A stretch of DNA of 64,000 bases from Hippasteria phrygiana. Lineage: Eukaryota > Echinodermata > Asteroidea > Valvatida > Goniasteridae. The notes below the pieces were generated by a model. The model saw only the letters and a list, made by a program, of their open reading frames with translations. It made no database searches and had not been told where the DNA came from. The translations under genes and the position numbers were made by a program. The stretch's first letter is position 1. Each line of letters begins with the position of its first letter. The stretch spans positions 186,001 through 250,000 of the forward strand of contig JAZGUH010000618.1 of NCBI GenBank assembly GCA_037893225.1, written 5' to 3'. Shown one piece after another: positions 12,701 to 24,700 of the stretch.

Positions 12701-15700
12701 CTAGAACTCTAATCTAGAACTCATCAGATGGAATCTGCGTTGGGGTGATGTAAATTCAATATTGCGTTTTGCCCTTCACCGACGTATTTTATAAACACTG
12801 TATGGAATTTGCGTTGGCTGCGGTACCCGCCGCTATATCAGATTCGAACCAACAACCAGCCAGCCAACTCCGACAAGCTTGGTGGTCGAGTGGTAAGACA
12901 TCTGCACTAGAAAGCATGAGGTCGTGAGTTTGAGTCCCACCCGAGTGACTTTTTCCAAATAATCTCTCGGGACAACACTGAGTATACAGTGTTTATAAAA
13001 TAAGTCGGTGAAGGGCAAAACCCAATATTGAATTTCAATCTAGAACTATGCCTAAAATGAGCAATACGTACTCTGTCCATTCGACGGCATCCTCCAGAAA
13101 GTACTCCTCTACAGGGAATGTCTTCCCTGTAAAACAAAAAGAGATCAAACTCAGAAATGTTAGAGTTGATATAACTATATATGCAGATTCGTCAACCAAT
13201 CCACAAGGGATTAACATACACAGTTTAATAGCTATCCGGGTTGCCAATGTTTTCAACCTATACACTGCATCTTTAATTGAAGCCCTGTTCACACTAGACC
13301 TACTTTGGCTGATCAAGATGATTGTTACATTACCCATTTTAAGTCAAGTGTACACAGCTCAGGTTAACCATGCTCTCAGTGAATTTTCCTGAATCCAGTG
13401 GACTTCTGCCAGCCAGAAAATGGCAGGTTCAGACTTCAGGAATTCTTTTTCAGTTGTTTGGGCCTAGTGGCAGAGTTGTAGTCGAGTCCCTGCAAAGTCC
13501 TTTCACAAATTCTTTTCCCAAGTCCAGTCAGAAGTCCTTTCAAAAAGCCGGTCACAAGTATAAACTGGATGAACAATGACAAAGGAATGCCTTTGTCAAA
13601 GCTCATTTGAATAGCTTGTGATTGGGATTAGGACTGGAGGGCTTGTGATGGACATGATGGACTTGCAGGGACTTGTGATGGACTCGACTACATCTTTGCC
13701 TAGTAGCCTAATGATGGTTCTCCATCAATGTACATGTATTTGACATGAAAGTCCGGTAGAATCCAGATTCACATCAAGTCCAGATTCCACCTCATTTTTG
13801 GAGTTAGGGACCCCTAGTGATGTAAATCCTCTTTTCTGTGTTTTGGCGTCAGACTTGGATCGGGACTCGACTACAGGCCTGGTACTACATGTATGTACCT
13901 GGGATGTTGATGACTGGGCAACCATCAAAGTAGGATGAGAAGAGGTCAGCATTGAGTGTAGCACTCATCAATAAGACCTTCAGGTCTCTCCTCTTGGGTA
14001 GAAGATCCCTCAAAACCAGCATTAAGAAATCACTGGTAAGAGAAACAAAAAAACAATGATACGTGTAATGAAATGAATCAAATAATAATAATAGCATTTG
14101 TTCACACAGGACGGTGCTTTACATTCCCTCAAGCACACCCAGCATTTGTCTTGTGGGAGGAGGGGGAATGGGCTCCCCAAAATTTAGCCTCTTGAATACA
14201 GACAACGGCCATAGTCGTAGTTTGAAAAAGACCACCTGGTTGGTTGATGTCTATAAGCACATTCCTGCAGGTACTCAATCCATTGTTTGCCTATTACATG
14301 TATTTACGTTACGCTTGGCTGCACAGCCATGTCTTGGCATACCAGTTCCCCATCAACAACAGCCAGACAGAAGGGGTTATAGTCTAACAAACATTTTCAA
14401 AACATTTCCTCAACAATTACCCCCCAAATTTGTTCATCAGGGAGGGAATGTTGATGGCATATTTCTAACATTATTTGGCAACTCTTGATCCATCTAATGC
14501 CTAACTGCACAGGTTACCGGGGATCAAATTGCATGACTACAAACACAACGACACACACAGACGTTTGTTAAACACCCTGTGTGGACATTCCTTTGCTCTC
14601 GTGTAGTTAAAGGTATGGTATTAGCATTGGCATAGATGACAAGATAGTTGCAGGCAGTGTTCATACTTTGTTGGATTCAGCATATGAAATAACAAACCTG
14701 TGAAAGTTTGAGCTCAATCCGTGAACCAAGTCACGAGAAAATAGTGAAAAATTGTTCCGTTTTAACAGTGATTTTATGCACATTCACATGTCCTCATTTT
14801 GATTGTTGAAACTGAAATAAACCACAGCATTTTTGGAGGTCTTCAGATACAATTTTCTCAAAGATGACAGCATTTATTAGAAATATTTCTCCAGAGGATT
14901 GGTACTGTGGTCCCATCTTTATAAACAGTAAGCTTTCAGATTGAAACTGATCAATTTGCTTTTTGATCATTACCAAAGCTATATACCTTTTGGGGAGTCA
15001 GGTTGGCGCAGTGGTTATCATCCCCACCTTTCACCGCTGTGGCCCTGGTCCACATGTGGATTGGGTTTTCAGTGCCTACCTGATTCCGTGGGTTTCCCCC
15101 CAGAATATTCTTCTGGGGTTTTTCTCCCACCTCTAAAACTGTAACTTCTTCTCATTGTCTTCTCTCTACAGGTTTCTTCAGGCTTCCGAGCTACAGTGCC
15201 TGGGGCGCTTTTGAGGAATCCTTAATTTCATTACCAGAAAGAAAATTAAATAAAGAAAAAAGAAAAAAGAAAACACGTTTCCAAATGTTGCCACTTGCAC
15301 TGTGACACTTTATGGATGTGAAAATTTGACTGTGATTTCCTGTGAAACACACAAAATACAGTTTGTTCGAAAGTAGTGAATATATCTGTTGTTTGGATAC
15401 TCAGTGTATGGTTTCCTTGTCAAATAAACTTGACATTTTAGCAAGCAGGGGTAAGGTATTATGTCAAGTTAACGTGACATTGGTTGACATTGAAAGGGTT
15501 CAAATATCCTTCTGAGAAACCACCCAAAAAAATATCCCAGAAACCAACTAAGAAGAAACTACAATTACCTTTCTTCACTTCTCTCATGGACTTCATCCAC
15601 GATGACATGGCTGACTCCATCTAGATTGAATTCTCCTTCCAATCGGCGAAGTAAGATACCTGTTGTGCAGAACAGTAGCCTGGTGGAAACAGACTGGGAG

Positions 15701-18700
15701 CAGGGTTGAATGAAATTAATACAATTATTATACAATTTAGTAAATTAGTAGTGATATCAATGAAGTCCTTAAACAACACCTATGGCAAGCCTGGCATAAC
15801 TCATGTGTTACAATTTTATATATCTACACCAGTGCGATATTCTGGAGGTCGCAGGTTCAAATCCCGCTCCTGCCAGTTTTTTTTGTTTACTTTACAAATT
15901 ATAAATATAGAGTTCAACTTCTGATTCTTGCCTGCACATTATCTTGTATCAGGCAGGTTTTGTGGTTACATTCCATTATTAAGAATAACTATAAATGGAA
16001 TGGAATGGAATGGAATGGAATGGAATGGAATGGAATGGAATCGGCCACCATTTCGCAACCCGAGGGTTGAATTGTACAGTGTTTACATCTTATTTAAAAT
16101 ATATAAATATTAAACTCAAAGTTTTAAACCAGTTTTAAACTGTTTGGGCACACCCTGGGTAAAGAAATGTAATAATGTAAACAATCTGGACGACAGAAAC
16201 TGGATATAATATTCCTTTACACATTACCCATGACTCCTTGGTAAAGTGCAAGCTCGCACAGATGAAAGCCATCCATTGATGGCCGAGATTATGGCTAATT
16301 ATGATAACACTGACTAACCCAAACAAATTGGGCCAAGACTCCTATTATACTCCGGGGTCATTTATCAATTCTTGGCTTGGGCTTTGACTTTAGTTTACTA
16401 TTCCCCAGGTCAATTACCAACTGAAACCTTGGATACTTGAACAAAATGAACAGGCTCTGCCTCTGGGTTCTTGAGAAGAAAAAAAAGCCAGATCTAGCCA
16501 CACCTTAGGACCTAAAGTTAGGGGAAGCCAAAGCTGAAGCCATAGTTTGCGAATGGCTCATAATATTAAGAGAAAATAGACAAGAGAAAATACGGGACTG
16601 AGTCATAGAGCTATATTAAATTACTAGACTGCTAACTTCTTGTATGTAGTGATGCCTGCAGGGTTCATCCATGTCTGTGCACAAACCTATGGAAAACTCA
16701 CAATTTTGTATGGCTATTTGCATAATGCATTTATACTGATTTTAATGCATTAAAGAACACAACATTGTTGATTTTAACAGTGGTCTAGGCTGGGCAAGAC
16801 AAAAGCAACACCTTTTCAGGTGAAAGTTCTGGATATTTACTGACGCACGCAGATGCCGCATGCAGAACGGTCACGCAATAATGCTTTCAGATTGTTCTTC
16901 GGTCATGTACACAACACACAAACCTTCCAGTCACGGCCGTGCCCAGGCCGGCTTCAAAGCATCTGTGTGAGTGATGAGGAGTAAGCGCTCTAGTCATTAA
17001 ATACAGTTCTATGAACCGAGTACACATCTGAATACCTGTTTGTTCTCCAGCCTAATCTGGTACCCAACCACCCCACCCAGTCTGACTGCTCTCTCATTGG
17101 CTACTCTCTCGGCTACAGCCGTGGCCGATATACGCCTTGGTTGGGTGCAGATGATGTTGCACAGTGAGGGTCCTGGCGTCTTCAAGGAAGCATCTAAGAT
17201 GAACTGAGGCACTTGGGTCGTCTTTCCACATCTGTGGGGAAATCAAACAAGAAATTTTTATTTTTTTATATGGTTTATTAATTAAAAAGCAATGTAAAAC
17301 AAAGCAGCCAGGATTTGAATTGCGTTTTACTACAATGTTTATATAAAATATTGACAGCATCATAAATATATCATAAACCACTAAAAACTGTCACTTTAGA
17401 CAAAATAATTGAGGGCAGGAGAACAAATAAATCACACTAATGACACTATCAAATGAACACAGAGAGACAACCTGACAGACTTTTGCCTTTCGAGCAGTTT
17501 AGCACTTTTGTCTCTCGATACTTGGAAATATGCCAGCTGTGATGTAACAAAATGGTTTTGACTCTAGAACAGCAAATACATGTTGCCATGAGGCCAAAAT
17601 TAACAAAAATTGTGAAGCCTGATTAACCCTAACAGCCCAAGGCTTTTTACTAGAATCCTTCCCTAACCACACAAACTCCAACACTGTGTAGTAAACCAAT
17701 GGCACATTCTTTGTACTTAGACAAAATCAGGGCATCAAGTCCCATGCAAAGTGATGGTGCCAAGGCTCTACAGTACCCAATCACACAAAATTCAACACAA
17801 ATGGGGTGTTTGATTTTGGCAGGTTAGGGAAGGTTAGGGTTAATTAAGAAACTTTTCCTGTAATTTCCTAAAAAAAAAATTCCCATTGTTCCATAAAAAA
17901 AAAAACATTTTCCAAGGCATTTTTGTCTCCAATTGTTGGTGCTATGTTGTGGGTTGGGGCAATAAAATACGTTTTTTCCCCATTTGTTGTTCTGTTCAGT
18001 TCAGTTCAGTTCAGTTCAGTTCAGTTCAGTTCAGTTCAGTTCAGTTCAGTTCAGTTCAGTTCAGTTCAGTTCAGTTCAGTTCAGTTCAGTTCAGTTCAGT
18101 TCAGTTCAGTTCAGTTCAGTTCAGTTCAGTTCAGTCAATCCTAGTTCTCTCTCCCCCCCACCCCCCCCCCCCCCCCCCTGAATTTCTTCAAGGCAATTAT
18201 CACTTTTCCTTTTTAGCATGGCTGTTAGATTATTGGATTAGGGAGAATAAACACAGATGTTTTGGTGACATATATCATCAGAGGCTATGCATACTTATGG
18301 GGAGTATAATTTAAGGTCTCAATTTTTGTTTGGTATTTCAGCATGTAGTACAGACCCTTTTTTTCTCATAACGTCATCAGTCAGTTCTACATATAAACCC
18401 TAACCCCCCTAGGGTGCATGCAAAATTATATTAAAATTGGAGGATTTGGGACTGTTGGGTTATTACTAGTTCACGCCGGGATTATTTGTAAAGCGCTTTG
18501 AGACATTTGTATAAAGCGCTATATAAGCACTGCATTATTATTATTATTTCGACATTCACCGGACCCAGGCGCGGGATTATTTTTCACGAACCTCGATGCC
18601 AGCCGGGTTGAGGCGGAATCAGGCCGTAATCATTGGGTAGCACAACCTGATATTTCTGGCCTCGCTCGCTGCAAGCGGGTCGCTGACAGATATTACCGGC

Positions 18701-21700
18701 CTCGCTCGAGTGCGTGTTTATCAGTCATCCGTTCTGAATACCGCAAAACCTTTGCGTGTATACACGTCATCCGACGCGAACTGGTTAATGATGTCACAAT
18801 GTGTTTACCATATTTGCCAAGTTGGGACAGACAGACTACCACGTCCCAGTATATGACTCCTCTGATGAAATGTACATTGTACATATATACCGATACTTAT
18901 TCGGAGGATTATTTTTATTTCATATAAAGAAGCTGAAGGATACCATTGTTGCTTCTCGATGAGTTTCAAAAATATACAATGTTCAATGTTGTTGTGGTGT
19001 TTGTCAGAAAAATAGGGAAAAAGTGATCCCATCTTGTACATGTATAATTTGGGAGGCTAATCATCCCAACTCGCAGCTGGGGTGCTGAATTGCGAAGGAC
19101 GCGGCTACAATGTGGTCGAGTCGAAGGCACGTAAAGGCGCCTCTGGCAGCCGGCCATACGACCCATATCTAACCACGGAGCACAGTCAAAGATCGTAAAT
19201 GTTGATTTTTTTGCAGAGGGATGAAAACCGGAGAACCCGGAGAAAAACCCTCATTCCACAAGAGAGAATCAACGAACAACTCTACTCACATAAGGTCCAG
19301 GCCGGAAATCGAACCCGGGCCACATTGGTGAGAGACAAGAGCTTTACACACTTGCCACCCATGTCACCCCAAAATGTTCCACCCCCATGTATGTTCTGAA
19401 ATGAATGCAGTGATACCATAGTGCACTGTTCCATTCCCAGTGGGCTTCAGGAATGTAATGAGAAACACACAGTGTGACCTCATTACTTCTCAGGTCTACT
19501 GAACCAGATAATGTAAAAAAAAAAAAAAAATGTAATCATGGTAATGAAGAGTTCTTTCATAAAATCCAGTCAAACGTGCTGCATGGTTGAATCTACCCCC
19601 ATATTATACATGAATAGTTATGGCGCTATTTAATCTGCAAACATCTGGTTGGCACTTCATGCTGCAATGCCTCGCATTTTTGTTTTTTAAATTTGACACG
19701 AGTTCCGCATAATGCTAATTTGTTCATCTCGTAAAAATATTTTATGTACACCATTAGACATGTATAATTACAAACAAGATCAGAGATGGAAGCTGATTAT
19801 TAAACCTAACATTGTTTGATTTGCAATCCATAACAGTCCTCAATTCTCAGATACATTGTACATTGTATGCAATCTGTTCCGACTCTAAGAAAATCAACTT
19901 TAAAAGAAAATAAAACATAATGTACATGCCTACATGTACATGGTGATATTTATGGTTGCTGCATTAAATAGTTGTATTCCACCATGGTTGTGGGGAGGAG
20001 GGGTTCCTGTTATCAAATTGGATGAGAAATGTGCAGTATGATGGTGATGCTGTAACAAAGATTTTAAGACAAATTAATATGATATTTAGAAAGGGATTTC
20101 AGTACTGATCTCATGAACAATTGTGTATGGTTATACATGTACTTGACATTCAATGATGGTCATTTAAATTGACTTATTTAAAACAAATGTTTTATGCAAA
20201 TGGTACAATGGTAAAAAATATTTTTAGAAATCGAAAATCTGATTTTTTATATTAAAAGAAAAAACATGATTTTTATCAACCCTGGAGAAAAGGGACTGTA
20301 AAACCTAAAAGAGACAGTACTAATATTTTGAGTATTTCAGTGCTGTTCCAAAGCAAATAAATACAGTCGATTTGTTATTCAAATTTGGATTATTATTCCC
20401 CGACCTGAATAAACAACATTGGAACTTTACCCTGTCATTCCACTCACGACCACAACTTGGTGCTTCTCCAGGGTTTGCAGGATCATGTCTTGCTCCGTCC
20501 ATGCCGGGAGCTTCTGTCTATCAGCCAAGAAATTCTTGTAGGAATTTAAATGCTGCAGATGGAAAAATCATAACCAGGGGTGAGTTTTGAGGTAACAGAA
20601 TCCATCTTTGTGCTACTAGCCCAGCTGTCTGGTAGAATTTTACCTGAAATTTGACCCCTGCAAATTGGACCCCTATTTTATAGAATGACCCATGTCCTAA
20701 TTATCACACTTGGAGCCCCCTGACCTGACATTAACATTTAATGCCTTGGTCAGGTCATATCATTAGGTCATAGTTCACACAACTGCACTAACATGGTGTG
20801 GAGATAAGAGTGCGCTCATTCAGCATTCAGTAATCTGATTAACCCTAACCCCCTAGGCATTTTTACTAGGAGGCTTCCTCAACCTGTCAAAATCCAACAC
20901 TGTGCAGTATACCTATTGTCCAACGATTGTTCGGCCGAACAATCGTTGGAAAACGATAGAAATTTCCACTTTTCTTGAAAACGACAGCACACCTTGTGCC
21001 ATCATTTCACAGGATGATTGAGACTAAACCCTCCTATACTTTAACTATCACAGCCTATGAAAAACTCTAAACACCAACTCTCACAGTTTGTGTGTGTTTC
21101 AACCTGTCACTCGATAGGTTTTGATAAATAGGGTAGCTGGCTCCATTTTGGCCTTGAGAACAGGAGGGTTAACTTACAGTCTGGTAAGATATGTTGTAAT
21201 AATTCAGTAACAAAAAAATTGAGGATTACCAATTGTGTACACTACATTTAAACAGCAAACAGTGCCACTGCATATAGTATGTACCTTTTTCTTCCTGAAC
21301 TGCTCTTTCAGGCCCCTGTTTTCCCTCTCGATTACTTTCTTGTCTCTTCTCATTGGCTGATTCTTTTCCACTTTGACTGGAACAGGCTCAGAATCAATTT
21401 CGGACGATGAGTCCCCATCCTCACTATCATCTCCACTCTCGTCGCTGGCAGCCGTCTTGTCCTCTATGTTCTTTCCCTTTGCTGACACAAGAGAGTTATT
21501 AGGTTTACCACGACCAGCTCCACATTTAAACACAGGTTTCTTCCCGACGGAGTTGCTGGAGGGCAGTGCAAGACTCAGCGGCAATGTCTTCTGTTCGAGA
21601 GTTGTTATCATCTGGGCGGCATCCTCTAGGACAGACACAAGTGAGAAGACGGCCGGGGAAGCACTTTTGGCGATGTCCTTGACCTCTTCAAACAGGAGCT

Positions 21701-24700
21701 TGGAGACATTGAGGCTCTTGCCGATGGGGAAGTCCGGATTGGAGGTCAGGAAGGCCACAAGTGGAGGTTCCATTGGGTAAAGGTTGCCCTCTGGAAACCG
21801 GATCTCAAGCTGGTACACTTGGGCGTCGGTGTTGTCACAAATCTCCTGGTAGGATTTGCTGTGGCCTTCCCTCTTGTGTCGGAACTTGCACTTGGAACCG
21901 AACCTGCAGTGGCCCTCTTGATAGAACCTACAGACGTTGATGTTGGATAGGGACTTGTCTACCATCTGCTGCTTGCGGTCCTGAGAGCTCCGAGCCTTCT
22001 CTTGGAAGAGGTCTGTGATGTGGGGCAGGTCAAAGTTCATGACCCAGACACGGTTGGGTATCCTCTCGTCAAAGTCCTCCTGGTATATGGAGCTGAGGGC
22101 CATGGCCTCCTCGTCCCGTTGGAGCAACGCCTCCTTCATCTGTTCATCCATCTCACCCTCTCCTTGGCTCTTTGTCCGTTTCCGCTTCGGTTTGCGCTTT
22201 GGGGAAACGTTGAAGCATTTTTGCAGCAGGAATTCCACAGCTTGGCCGACATCACCGTCTGTTTCTTCCAAGGCAGCAGTGCAGTGGTCCTGGTGGAAAC
22301 CATACCTGGCATGAATTCCCAAGAAAAAGCGAACAATCATTCCAAATTGACGATACAAACTGATTCTCCATGAAATGAAATCTTTGAACATTTCTCATGA
22401 ATTTGAACATCTCTTACACTTCTTAAATTTGTATTTCATAACATGATATTGAAAGGTTGGAACACCATTTGAGGCAAAAGTACAGATGGCCAAATAGAAA
22501 GATGGCTTGAAGCTCTGATGACAGCTAGTTCGCATTTTGCTTTGCATCTCGCCAAACCTCAAGAACGTCCGAGTCTCAAGCACAATGCCAAGGCAACAAA
22601 GGTTTACTAGTGTGACTTGATATAAAGTGAGGTTGATCACTCCCGGGTCCCACTTCATGGAGTGGCTTCGCAAAGAATACTGCTTAACAAATGTTCACCC
22701 TAAAGGTATGAAGCGACATGGGTAGAGCTGACACAACAGTTGCAGACAGTGTTCATACTTTGTGTGATTCAACATATACATGAAATAACAACACTGTGAC
22801 AGTTTGAGCTCAATCCGTCATCTGAGTCATGAGAAACTAGTGAACAATCTTTCAGTTTTCACAGGCATTGAAACAAGTCATGATATTTTTAGAAGTCTTG
22901 AGATACAATTACATGTAGATCAAAGATGACAGCCTTTAAGACAGACATGTTTATCAGAAGGATTTGTACTGGTATCATCTTTACAAACTTTACCAAAGTT
23001 ACCAAAGTTACATCACACCTTTAACCCCTACTGCCCAGCTGTTATAATGGGGCGCCAGTATACCATATGGGCTAGTGCAGCCAAACGTAACGCACACAAT
23101 AGGCTTGTGCAGCCACGTGTAATGCACACAATAACCGAACAATACATTGAATATGCAGAAAATGCGGGTATAGCTGTCAACCGGCCAGGTGGTCTTTTCA
23201 AACCGCAGCTATAGCCGTCAGCCGTATTCAATGGGTTAAAAAAAAATCAACTGAGAATACATGTCACATTTACCACCCCAACCCTTACAAACTCCAACAG
23301 CAGGTTTTGTCAAGTTTTGATGGGTTCAGTACTGCAGGGCCAATTTGTTTAGGTCCAAAGAATGTGCCATAGGTATACTGCACAGTGTTGGATTTTGACA
23401 GGTTGAGGAAGCCTCCTAGTAAAAATGCCTAGGGGGGGGGGGGGGGGGGGGGACAGGTTGAGGAAGCCTCCTAGTAGAAATGCCTAGGGGGGGGGGGGGG
23501 GGGGGTTAGGGTTATAAGCAAAGCATTTCTCTGCTTGGCAAAATGTTGTGCTTAGTAGCCCCTGGCTTTGACCCTATTCAGTTAGACGCTACACTCACTT
23601 CAGTAATTTCAGCAAGGCATATTTACTAGCAAGCTGTTCCTGATCATCTTTACCCTCCTGTGATTGGAAGCCTGTTGCACCCTCCACAACCATGTTCTTG
23701 TCCTCTGTCCAAAAACGGAAGTCACTTCGACTATTCAGCTCATCATAGCCTTCCTCACTGTGAACGATAATTAAGAGGAAACAATGATTTATCCGATGTA
23801 AGAAGATGGAATGTTTGCATCAGGGATGATGTAAATTAGAACAGAGATGCTTTCTCTTTTGCCCTGTCCCGACGTATATGAAGCATGATGTGATTGTTTG
23901 GAAACACTGGAAACAAGGTGATCCGCGGATCACACGTGTCACCTTTTTTTGGTCACTGCATCGCATTTGCAACTTTTCAAATGAGAGCAATTTTACATTT
24001 TAAGCCTATTTTATAACTTGACCTCAAATGACCCATGACCTTGGTATGTGACCTTTGACCTCACTAACATATAAGGTTCCCATGTTACATGTAAAACCAA
24101 CATTTGGTTCTAATTGGACTTCAACTTTTCAAATGACACCAAATGAGAGCTAAAACTTAAAACTTTAATATGTACGGTCACACAGACAAAATTCATGACT
24201 GGTAAGTGCCCCCAAAGCATTCATTTAGGCGACACAATAAAATGAAACCTTTCCAACATTTGTCACTTCCAAACATAAGTTACAGCAAATTAGAACAGAG
24301 ATGTTTTCTCTTCTTTTTTTTCCATCTTCTGACTGATTACGCGGTACCTGCTGCTGCATTGGATTCGAATCGGCCAGCCGACCCCGGCAAGCTCGGTGGT
24401 CGAGTGGTTAAGACGTCTGCACTAGTAAGCAGGAAGTCATGGGTTCGCATCCCGCCCGAGTAAGCCTGTGAATTTGTTCACACAGGCTCTCGGAAAGCAC
24501 CGAGTATACAGTGCTTCATATATTACGTCGGGACAGGGCAAAAGAGAAAACATCTCTGTTCTAATTTACATAATCCCCCGACGCAAACATTCATCTTCTG
24601 ACTGATAAGTTACATCCTTTGATAGTTTTCAAGAGGGAAAACAATTGATCCAACAACAATCACTTCCACTTGACATGAATGATCATAGCACCCATGTTCA

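Noticed and set aside
17886..18314. 142-codon frame of repeated Phe-Ser-Ser-Val-Gln
   Set aside because: Pure translation of the (TTCAG)n microsatellite, open in all three frames.
21373..22373. Plus-strand frames of 99-135 codons opposite helicase exon 4
   Set aside because: Antisense shadows of a long GC-rich coding exon.
24388..24462. Functional tRNA-Ser gene
   Set aside because: Good A and B boxes but imperfect stems, no clean terminator, and inverted-repeat flanks shared with other copies: a repeat-derived relic is more likely.
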